Shown here one piece after another: positions 1 to 5,577 of a DNA stretch of 6,388 nucleotides. Each line of letters begins with the position of its first letter. Position 1 is the first letter of the stretch. Source of the DNA: Actinomycetes bacterium (lineage in GTDB: Bacteria > Actinomycetota > Actinomycetes > Actinomycetales > Cellulomonadaceae); contig JAEWCA010000453.1 of the NCBI GenBank assembly GCA_023390875.1, forward strand, positions 1 through 6,388. The letters are read 5' to 3'. A model generated the notes under the pieces. The model did no database searches. It saw nothing but the letters and a program-made list of their open reading frames with translations, and was not told the DNA's origin. The position numbers and the translations under genes were made by a program.

Positions 1-441
1 GTCGCCCGGTGCGGGCGTGCGGGCCACGAGCACGGGGCACCGCGCGTGCGTCACGAGGTGGTCGCCGACGGGCCCGATGCCCGAGCGGCCGTCGTCTGCG
101 CGGGCACCGACCACGAGCACGCGTGCCTCGTCCGTGAGCTCCCGCAGGGTCGGCACCGCGGGGCCGTGCAGCACGCGCGCCTCGACGCGCAGGTCCGGGT
201 GGTTGGCCCGCACCTTGTCGCGCAGCTCGCGCACGGTCGTGACGACCTCCGCCTCGAGCAGGTCCGCGTCGAGCACCACCGGGTACCAGCCCCATCCCGT
301 GGCCTCGCGGGGGTCGCGGTACGCGTGCGCCAGCACGAGCGCCGCGCCCTGGGCGCGGGCCACGTCCACGCCCCACGCGATCGTCTGACGGCTGTGCTCC
401 GAGCCGTCGACCGCGACCACCACAGGTCCGTCCGTGTGCAT
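1..441 (-). CDS. Universal stress protein (UspA family), 3' end truncated by window edge
   Basis: The reading frame starts at ATG 441-439 and runs to the left edge without a stop, giving 147 codons. An AGGAGG ribosome site lies 5 nt upstream, which supports this start. The protein begins with a typical Usp first strand, VVVAVDGSEHS (residues 7-17). It ends with the C-terminal pattern VLVVGAR (108-114), then HLVTHARCPVLVAR (128-141). Usp domains are usually about 140-150 residues, so probably only a few residues are missing. Family knowledge: small cytosolic alpha/beta proteins, many binding ATP, induced by starvation, hypoxia or redox stress. The ATP loop normally reads G-x2-G-x9-G-S/T; here A115 stands where the second Gly is expected and Asp127 follows the last Gly, so nucleotide binding is uncertain. 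It lies 132 nt downstream of the zinc-finger gene on the same strand and probably has its own promoter. Confidence 0.9.
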   Translation of the reverse strand, partial: MHTDGPVVVAVDGSEHSRQTIAWGVDVARAQGAALVLAHAYRDPREATGWGWYPVVLDADLLEAEVVTTVRELRDKVRANHPDLRVEARVLHGPAVPTLRELTDEARVLVVGARADDGRSGIGPVGDHLVTHARCPVLVARTPAPGD

Positions 442-487
442 GTCGGCCTCCTCGCCTTACGCCGTTCGGGTGAACCCAGCCAACACG

Positions 488-503
488 TGTCGGATAGCCG
501 ACA
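488..503. repeat. Perfect 6-bp inverted repeat, 4-nt spacer
   Basis: TGTCGG and CCGACA arms flank ATAG (CTAT on the minus strand). The dyad lies between the DosR-like palindrome and the Usp gene, so it could be an operator or a leader hairpin. A further copy of the half-site TGTCGG lies at 441-446 and overlaps the Usp start codon. Confidence 0.45.
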
Positions 504-506
504 GGT

Positions 507-520
507 GGGGCCTAGGTCCC
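507..520 (-). promoter_or_regulatory. Possible DosR/DevR-like operator
   Basis: On the minus strand this reads GGGACCTAGGCCCC. From memory, the core mycobacterial DevR/DosR box is GGGACTWWAGTCCC; about 11 of 14 positions agree, and both are palindromic. It sits 66-79 nt upstream of the Usp start codon, and Usp genes are classic DosR-regulon members. The match is partial, the flanking AA/TT positions are absent, and CCTAGG-centred palindromes can arise by chance in GC-rich DNA. Treat it as a candidate. Confidence 0.3.
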
Positions 521-530
521 GCCGAGCGGG
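518..530. terminator. Weak hairpin, possible operon-end terminator
   Basis: CCCGC-CGA-GCGGG forms a perfect 5-bp GC stem with a 3-nt loop about 45 nt past the zinc-finger stop codon. No T-run follows on the minus strand, so it is a poor match to a standard intrinsic terminator. Actinobacterial terminators often lack a strong U-tract, which is the only reason to list it. Confidence 0.2.
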
Positions 531-573
531 TGAGTTTCGCGAGGCAACCAGTAGCGGGGCGACCGGGCGTCGG

Positions 574-927
574 TCACCGGTGGATCAGCGACCGCCAGTC
601 GTCCGGGACGCGGTCGCGCGGCGCAGGGGAGCCCTGCTCGACGGGCCGGTGCTGCGGGTCCGCGAGCGCCGGGCCGTCGGCGTACTCGTCGGCGGCGTAG
701 TCCCACCACCAGTCCTCCCCGGGCTCGAACGTGCGCATGAGCGGGTGGCCGGTCTCACGCCAGTGCGCGGTGGCGTGCTGCGCGGGGGAGGTGTCGCAGC
801 AGCCGACGTGACCGCACGCGGCGCACCGTCGCAGGTGCACCCACCAGCCGCCGGCGCCCTCGCACTCGGCGCAGCCGGTGCCGCTCGGCGGGACGGCGGT
901 GTCGATGGTCCCGTTCGGTGCAGTCAT
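574..927 (-). CDS. UBP-type zinc-finger protein
   Basis: This 117-residue protein is encoded last in the four-gene operon. Its ATG overlaps the kinase stop codon (ATGA at 927-924) and a GAAGGA ribosome site lies 8 nt upstream. The N-terminal two-thirds is a ZnF-UBP domain: C19-x2-C22, W28/W29, C35-x2-C38-G, C43, H51, H55 and H61 in the context HWRETGHPL, followed by the aromatic stretch DWWWDY (72-77). The metal ligands and spacing match the family. In eukaryotes this domain, as in USP5 and HDAC6, grips the free C-terminal Gly-Gly of ubiquitin. Bacteria lack ubiquitin, so the ligand here is unknown. The roughly 40-residue tail is polar and probably disordered. No membrane segment or signal peptide is visible. 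Operon position suggests a partner or adaptor of the kinase/flavoprotein pair, but this is inference. Confidence 0.93.
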   Translation of the reverse strand: MTAPNGTIDTAVPPSGTGCAECEGAGGWWVHLRRCAACGHVGCCDTSPAQHATAHWRETGHPLMRTFEPGEDWWWDYAADEYADGPALADPQHRPVEQGSPAPRDRVPDDWRSLIHR

Positions 928-2363
928 GCGGTGGGTCCTTCCGTGAGGGTGCGGGGGAGTCGGACGCGGAAGCGGGTGTCGCCGGGGACGGACGTCACCG
1001 ACAGGTCGCCGTGGTGCTTGCCGACGACGATCCTCCACGAGATGTCGAGGCCGAGCCCGGTGCCGGACCCGACGGGCTTGGTCGTGAAGAACGGCTCGAA
1101 GATGCGGTCGACGACCTCGGCCGGGATGCCGGTCCCGGTGTCGGCGATCTCGACCTCGACCCAGTCGTCGACGGTCCGGGTCGTGACCGTGAGCGTGCCG
1201 TGCCCGTCCATGGCCTGCGCGGCGTTGTCGACGAGGTTGGTCCAGACCTGGTTCAGCTCGGCGGCGTACACGTGGATCCTCGGCAGGTCGGGGTCGTAGC
1301 GCCGCACCACGGTGATACCGGGGCCGAGACGCTGCTCGAGCATCGTGAGCGTCGAGTCGAGGAGCTCGTGCACGTCCGCGACCTGGTCGGGGGCGCGGCC
1401 GATCTGCGAGTACTGCTTGGCGGCCCCGACGAGCGCGGAGATGCGGCTCGTGGCGTCCTCGACCTCGTTCATGAGCTGCTCGGTCTCGAGCGTGTACGCG
1501 AGCCACCGGACGGCTCCCTCGAGGACCTCGGGCCCGACGAGCTGCGCGACGTGCTCGAGCCACTCGGTGCCGAGCCCGGCCGCGACGAAGACAGGGGCGA
1601 TCTCCCACCCGGCGGTGAGGTCGTGGTCGTCCATCCAGTCCGCGAGCTCGTCCTCCCGGTCGGAGATCTCCAACGGGCTCAGGGCGGCGTCACCCCGTCC
1701 GGCGGCGAGCGTGTCGACGGCCTTCTCCTGCAGCGCGATGAGCGTCGCGAGGGTGTCCCGGTCGTAGGGGCCGGCGGCCACGAGCGTGAGCTTGTGCCGC
1801 ATCCCGGCGACCCGCTGCCGCAGGGTCGCGGTCGCGCGGCTCGCGGCGGCGGCCGGGTTGTTGAGTTCGTGCGTGAGCCCGGCGGACAGCGACCCGAGGG
1901 CGAGCAGCCGTTCGCGCTGCCCGATGGCCTGCTGGGCCTTGCTCTGCCCGAAGAACAGCCCCTCGAGCAGGTGGACCGCCATCGGGAACCAGTCGTTCAT
2001 GAGGGCGGCGAAGTCGCCGGCGGCCAGGACGTAGAACCGCGACGGCTCGAGCACGCGCAACGACTGGGTGTACGTCTGCACGCGTTCGCCCAGGTAGGAG
2101 GCCCACGCACCCGCGTACACGCCGCGCTGCGTGGTGCGGCTGACCTCGACGTCGTCCTCGCCGACGCGCCGGTACAGCGCGACGCCGCCGTCCATGAGCA
2201 CGTAGAACGACGTCGCCTCGTCGCCCTCGCGGTACAGCATCCCGGGCGCGACGAGCTCGATGTGGCCGTGCTCGCACAGCCACGTGAGCTGGTCGTCCGT
2301 GAGCTTCTCGAACAGGAACAGGGTGCGCAGCTCGTCGATGTCGCACGGCAGGAAGGTGGTCAC
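924..2363 (-). CDS. Soluble histidine kinase with N-terminal cyclic-nucleotide-binding-like domain
   Basis: The protein has 479 residues. The GTG start at 2363 overlaps the preceding stop (GTGA) and has GGAG 5 nt upstream. Residues about 10-120 form a CNB-like beta barrel (YREGDEATSFYVLMDGGVAL, 44-63). The usual phosphate-binding cassette GE-x-A-L...R is replaced by AGAWASYLGE (84-93), so cAMP binding is doubtful. The H-box LTHELNNP has H165 as the likely phospho-acceptor. A second helix that looks like the other half of the dimerisation hairpin lies at about 293-325, after an unusual insert of about 100 residues. The ATPase domain has the N-box NLVDNA (376-381), G1 box DTGTGIP (408-414), F-box FEPFFTTK from 422 and G2 box GSGTGLGL (432-439). 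No transmembrane segment is seen, so it should sense an internal signal. The natural partner is the receiver domain encoded immediately upstream in the operon. Confidence 0.93.
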   Translation of the reverse strand: MTTFLPCDIDELRTLFLFEKLTDDQLTWLCEHGHIELVAPGMLYREGDEATSFYVLMDGGVALYRRVGEDDVEVSRTTQRGVYAGAWASYLGERVQTYTQSLRVLEPSRFYVLAAGDFAALMNDWFPMAVHLLEGLFFGQSKAQQAIGQRERLLALGSLSAGLTHELNNPAAAASRATATLRQRVAGMRHKLTLVAAGPYDRDTLATLIALQEKAVDTLAAGRGDAALSPLEISDREDELADWMDDHDLTAGWEIAPVFVAAGLGTEWLEHVAQLVGPEVLEGAVRWLAYTLETEQLMNEVEDATSRISALVGAAKQYSQIGRAPDQVADVHELLDSTLTMLEQRLGPGITVVRRYDPDLPRIHVYAAELNQVWTNLVDNAAQAMDGHGTLTVTTRTVDDWVEVEIADTGTGIPAEVVDRIFEPFFTTKPVGSGTGLGLDISWRIVVGKHHGDLSVTSVPGDTRFRVRLPRTLTEGPTA

Positions 2364-4039
2364 AGCTGCTCCAGGTAACGGTGCACGAGCATGACGGCCA
2401 TCGCGCCCTCGCCGACGGCGGACGCGACGCGCTTGGCGGACTCGGCGCGCACGTCGCCGGCCGCGAACACTCCCGGGACGCTCGTCTCGAGGTGGTAGGG
2501 CGGCCGGTCGAGCGGCCAGGACCCGGGGACGTGCCCGTCCACGAGCAGGTCGTGCCCGGCGCGCACGAACCCGTGCTCGTCGCGCGCGAGCGTGCCGTCG
2601 AGCCACCCCGTGTGCGGTGCGGCGCCGATGAAGACGAACAGCCACCCGGTCTCGACGCATCGCTTGTCACCCGTGTCGCGGTCCTGCAGCACGAGCTGCT
2701 CGAGGTGCCCGTCGCCGACGGCCTCGACGACCTCGGTGCGCGTGAGCACCCGGATGCGCGGGTTCGTGGTGACCTGCTCGACGAGGTAGTGCGACATCGA
2801 CGCCGCGAGCGACTCGCCGCGCACCACGAGCGTGACGGACCGGGCCGTGCGGGACAGGAACATCGCGGCCTGCCCGGCGGAGTTCGCCCCGCCGACCACG
2901 TACACGTCGTGGTCGCGGCACGCGGGCGCCTCCGTGAGCGCCGACCCGTAGTAGACGCCGCTGCCGGTCAGCGCCGCGAACCCGGGCCCGTCGAGCTCCC
3001 GGTACGACACACCCGACGCGAGGATCACGGTGTGCGCGCCGACGGTGCTGCCGTCCGCGAACCGCACGGACCGCGCCGACCCGGCGACCTCCAGCCCGAC
3101 CGCGTCGCGCGTCATCACGATCTCCGCGCCGAACTTGAGCGCCTGGCGCCGCGCCCGCTCGGTCAGCTGCGACCCCGACACCCCGTCCGGGAAGCCCAGG
3201 TAGTTCTCGATCCGCGAGCTCTGCCCGGCCTGACCACCTGTCGCGGTGCGCTCGACGAGCGCCGTGCGCAGCCCCTCCGACGCGCCGTACAGCGCCGCGC
3301 TCAGCCCCGCAGGCCCACCACCGACGACGACGAGGTCGTAGAACTCCGCCGCCGGCTCGACCGAGAGCCCGACGCGCGCCGCGACCTCCGCGTCCGACGG
3401 TGCCGCGAGCACCTCGCCGTCCGTCGTCACGACCACCGGCACCGCGCGCTCGTCGAGCCCCGCCGCCTCCAGCAGCCGCCGGCCCTCCGGCCCGTCCGCC
3501 GAGAACCACCGGTACGGCACCTGGTTGCGCGCCAGGAACTCCCGCAGCTCCGACGACCGTGCCGACCACCGGTGCCCCACGACCTTCGTCTCCGCGACCG
3601 GCCGCGGCGCCGACGCCACCCACGCCTCGAGCTGCGCGTCCAGCACCGGGTACAGCTTCTCTTCGGGCGGGTCCCACGGCTTGAGCAGGTAGTGGTCCAG
3701 GTCGACCACGTTCACCGCGTCGATCGCCACGTCCGTGTCCGCGTACGCCGTGAGCAGCACACGACGCGCCTGCGGGTACAGGTCCATCGCGTGCTCCAGG
3801 AACTCGATCCCGCTCATCCCCGGCATCCGGTGGTCCGCGACCAGCACCGCCGCCTGCTCGCCGCGCAGCTTGAGCTCCCGCAGGACCTCCATGCCCGCCT
3901 CGCCCGACTCCGCGCGCACCACCCGGTACTCGTCGCCGTACCTGCGCCGCAGGTCACGCGCGACCGACCGCGACACCGCCGGGTCGTCGTCCACCGTCAG
4001 CAGCGCCGGACGCTGCACGGGCGCCTGGCCGGCGATCAC
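2360..4039 (-). CDS. Fused response regulator / thioredoxin-reductase-like flavoprotein lacking the CxxC
   Basis: The protein has 559 residues and starts at GTG 4039, which overlaps the pirin stop (GTGA); the upstream ribosome site is a weak G-run. Residues about 11-140 are a receiver domain with acidic D17-D19, phospho-acceptor D69 (ADHRMPGMSG), T97 and K120 (LLKPWD). Residues about 150-225 resemble a glutaredoxin/thioredoxin fold, but GHRWSARSS stands where the CPxC active site should be. From 234 on it is a class II pyridine-nucleotide-disulfide reductase: GGGPAG (240-245), GGQAGQSSRIENYLGFP (268-284), the second dinucleotide motif GGANSAGQ (383-390) and the FAD motif AAGDVR (526-531). The redox CxxC is absent; its region reads GVYYGSALTE (361-370), and the whole protein has only C374 and C461. 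True thioredoxin reductases also carry HRR-x3-R for NADPH; here the region reads VVRGESLA, so cofactor choice is open. It is probably a phospho-controlled oxidoreductase with a non-thioredoxin acceptor. Confidence 0.93.
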   Translation of the reverse strand: MIAGQAPVQRPALLTVDDDPAVSRSVARDLRRRYGDEYRVVRAESGEAGMEVLRELKLRGEQAAVLVADHRMPGMSGIEFLEHAMDLYPQARRVLLTAYADTDVAIDAVNVVDLDHYLLKPWDPPEEKLYPVLDAQLEAWVASAPRPVAETKVVGHRWSARSSELREFLARNQVPYRWFSADGPEGRRLLEAAGLDERAVPVVVTTDGEVLAAPSDAEVAARVGLSVEPAAEFYDLVVVGGGPAGLSAALYGASEGLRTALVERTATGGQAGQSSRIENYLGFPDGVSGSQLTERARRQALKFGAEIVMTRDAVGLEVAGSARSVRFADGSTVGAHTVILASGVSYRELDGPGFAALTGSGVYYGSALTEAPACRDHDVYVVGGANSAGQAAMFLSRTARSVTLVVRGESLAASMSHYLVEQVTTNPRIRVLTRTEVVEAVGDGHLEQLVLQDRDTGDKRCVETGWLFVFIGAAPHTGWLDGTLARDEHGFVRAGHDLLVDGHVPGSWPLDRPPYHLETSVPGVFAAGDVRAESAKRVASAVGEGAMAVMLVHRYLEQL

Positions 4040-5004
4040 ACGGCCCCCCGACGACGCGGCTGCAGACGCACGTTCGGCAGCTCGGGAGCAGGGATGCGCT
4101 CACCACCATGACCGGCCACGACTCCGAAACGGTCCGCCCGCTCCGGCGATTCCCACGCCGCCCTCGCCTCCGCGATCTCCGCGTGCGACCGCCCGACGAA
4201 GTTCCACCACATCACCAGGTCGTGCGCGAACGGCTCACCGCCCAGCAGCAGCAGCCGCGCGCCCTCGTCCGTCCGCAGCGCCACGTGGTCCCGCCCGTCA
4301 CCGAGGTAGAGGAGCCCACCCGGCCCGTGCGGCGTCCCCGCCACGTCCACCGAGCCCGACAGCACGAGCACCGCGTGCTCGAACCCCGCCCGCACCGGCA
4401 CCTCGACAGCCCCGCCCGGCTCGACCACCACGTCCGCCCCGACCAACCGCGTGTGCACCCGCGCGGCCGACACCGCACCGTCCACCTCGCCCACCATCAC
4501 GGTCGCGCGCACCCGCGGCGCCTCCCATACCGGCAGGTCCCCGACCTGCTGGAACGACGCCGGCCCCTGAGCCGCACCGTCCGGCAGCGCGACCCACAGC
4601 TGCGCCGCGTGCACGAAGGGCTGCTCACCGAGCGAGAACTCCGAGTGCGCGATGCCACGGCCCGCCGTCATGAGGTTCAGCTGCCCCGGCCGCACCACCA
4701 CGTCCGACCCCACGCTGTCCCGGTGCCGGATCTCACCCGCCACCGGCCACGTCACCGTCTGCAACCCCGTGTGCGGGTGGGGGAGCACCCGCATGTCCAC
4801 GTGCTGCGGCCCGAACTCGTCCAGGAAGCACCACGCCCCCACCAGCGGCAGACCCCGCTGCGGCAACGTCCGCCGGACCTGCATCGCCCGGATCCCACCC
4901 AGCGGCACCTCACGGGCGTCGTACCGCTCCACGACCGGGCCACGCGGCACGAGCGCACCGCAGACCTCCTCACCGGGACGCAGATCGAGGTTCGTCATGC
5001 CCAC
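4036..5004 (-). CDS. Pirin-family bicupin protein
   Basis: The protein has 322 residues and is encoded first in the operon. Two in-frame starts are possible: GTG at 5004 and ATG at 4998. GGGAGG lies 6 nt before the GTG but 12 nt before the ATG, so I chose the GTG; the product then begins MGMTNLDLRPG. The pirin metal site is intact: HPH (H76, H78) in LPHPHTGLQTV, and H120 and E122 in MTAGRGIAHSEFS. These match the four Fe(II) ligands of human pirin (H56, H58, H101, E103) with nearly the same spacing. The C-terminal cupin half extends to the family-typical region around RSHAEIAEARAAWE. Pirins are cytosolic iron proteins; some have quercetin 2,3-dioxygenase activity, others act as redox-sensitive co-regulators. 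Placement ahead of a kinase and flavoprotein, with a 4-nt overlap, suggests a redox-sensing or electrophile-handling role, which is inference. Confidence 0.93.
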   Translation of the reverse strand: MGMTNLDLRPGEEVCGALVPRGPVVERYDAREVPLGGIRAMQVRRTLPQRGLPLVGAWCFLDEFGPQHVDMRVLPHPHTGLQTVTWPVAGEIRHRDSVGSDVVVRPGQLNLMTAGRGIAHSEFSLGEQPFVHAAQLWVALPDGAAQGPASFQQVGDLPVWEAPRVRATVMVGEVDGAVSAARVHTRLVGADVVVEPGGAVEVPVRAGFEHAVLVLSGSVDVAGTPHGPGGLLYLGDGRDHVALRTDEGARLLLLGGEPFAHDLVMWWNFVGRSHAEIAEARAAWESPERADRFGVVAGHGGERIPAPELPNVRLQPRRRGAV

Positions 5005-5085
5005 ACTCTGCCTCCCGTCGCACCCTCACGGGGAACAACCACGACACCGACCTCACACCCCGCCGCCCCCGCACGTCTGCACACT
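5005..5085. promoter_or_regulatory. Divergent intergenic region between the pirin operon and the sigma factor unit
   Basis: This 81-nt gap must hold the start-proximal signals of two divergent transcripts unless a promoter lies within a coding region. The minus strand carries GGGAGG at 5011-5016 as the pirin ribosome site. The plus strand has GGAAC at 5032-5036, which resembles the -35 of ECF sigma promoters, but I see no matching CGTC/CGTT-type -10 at the usual distance. No clear ribosome site precedes the sigma factor GTG, so that transcript may be leaderless or translated from a weak site. Confidence 0.45.
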
Positions 5086-5577
5086 GTGAGCGTGAAGGAA
5101 CCCTTCGACCGCGTCGTGACCACCCACGGCGCCACCGTCCTGCGCGTCTGCCGCGCCGTCGTCGGCCCCGTCGACGCCGACGACGCCTGGTCCGAGACCT
5201 TCCTCGCCGCCCTGCGCGCCTACCCCGACCTCCCCGCCGACGCCAACGTCCAGGCCTGGCTCGTCACCATCGCCCACCGCAAGGCCGTCGACATCGTCCG
5301 CCGGACCGCCCGCCACGCCGTCCCCGTCGCCGACCTCCCCGAGCACCCCGCACCCGTCGCCGACCGCGACCTCGACCTCTGGGCCGCCCTCGCCGCCCTG
5401 CCCACCAAGCAACGCCACGCCGTCGCCTACCACCACCTCGCCGGCCTGCCCTACACCGAGGTCGCCGGAGTCCTCGGCGGCACCCCCGCCGCCGCCCGCC
5501 GCGCCGCCGCCGACGGCGTCGCCACCCTCCGCCGCACCTACGCCGGACCCCTGACCCCGGAAGGAGCCGCACCGTGA
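5086..5577 (+). CDS. ECF-like RNA polymerase sigma factor
   Basis: The protein has 163 residues if started at GTG 5086; GTG 5092 is two codons later and equally possible, as neither has a visible Shine-Dalgarno site. Residues about 6-77 form sigma region 2, with the typical DADDAWSETFLAALRAYP (30-47) and the -10-contacting helix ending QAWLVTIAHRKAVDIVRR (56-73). Residues about 96-151 form region 4: LWAALAALPTKQRHAVAYHH, then a helix-turn-helix around GLPYTEVAGVLGGTPAAARR. Regions 1 and 3 are absent, as in ECF factors. No anti-sigma gene is visible. Instead the stop codon overlaps the start of a DNA alkyltransferase gene (GTGA), pointing to a role in the alkylation-damage response. Codons are overwhelmingly C-ending, unlike the downstream half of its partner gene. 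I could not assign an ECF subgroup. Confidence 0.9.
   Translation: MSVKEPFDRVVTTHGATVLRVCRAVVGPVDADDAWSETFLAALRAYPDLPADANVQAWLVTIAHRKAVDIVRRTARHAVPVADLPEHPAPVADRDLDLWAALAALPTKQRHAVAYHHLAGLPYTEVAGVLGGTPAAARRAAADGVATLRRTYAGPLTPEGAAP

Larger units (their letters stand above)
442..573. promoter_or_regulatory. Intergenic gap with stacked inverted repeats upstream of the Usp gene
   Basis: This gap follows the zinc-finger gene and precedes the Usp gene, both on the minus strand. It contains several short dyads: TGTCGG-ATAG-CCGACA at 488-503, CCCGC-CGA-GCGGG at 518-530, GACCG-GGCGT-CGGTC at 561-575 (overlapping the zinc-finger stop codon), and a DosR-box-like palindrome at 507-520. The dyads nearest the zinc-finger gene could end the operon transcript, but none is followed by a T-run on the minus strand. 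The rest is probably the Usp promoter and leader. I could not identify a convincing -10/-35 pair. Confidence 0.5.

Noticed and set aside
561..575. GACCG-GGCGT-CGGTC dyad as an intrinsic terminator
   Set aside because: It overlaps the zinc-finger stop codon, has only a 5-bp stem and no T-run on the minus strand.
46..1299. Long plus-strand open frame (417 codons) over the Usp, zinc-finger and kinase genes
   Set aside because: It lies antisense to three recognisable proteins. Its product is Arg/Val/Gly-rich with no domain pattern, typical of open antisense frames in GC-rich DNA.
918..2378. Plus-strand open frame opposite the kinase
   Set aside because: The minus strand encodes clear H, N, G1, F and G2 boxes. 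The plus product is a low-complexity mirror with no family resemblance.
2364..2660. Upstream extension of the kinase frame (99 codons)
   Set aside because: The extension is Arg-rich and overlaps the flavoprotein's FAD-binding C-terminus in another frame. The GTG at 2363 with GGAG at 5 nt and the GTGA overlap is the better start.
2381..4111. Plus-strand open frame (576 codons) opposite the flavoprotein
   Set aside because: It is His/Arg/Val-rich and has no motifs. The receiver and FAD motifs on the minus strand settle the coding direction.
5032..5036. GGAAC as the -35 of an autoregulated ECF promoter
   Set aside because: No CGTC/CGTT-type -10 lies about 16-18 nt downstream. A lone pentamer is not enough to call a promoter.
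4108..5085. N-terminal extension of the sigma factor frame, giving 489 codons
   Set aside because: The extension is antisense to the pirin gene and Arg/His/Pro-rich. Sigma homology begins only at about 5100, so a start at 5086 or 5092 is preferred.
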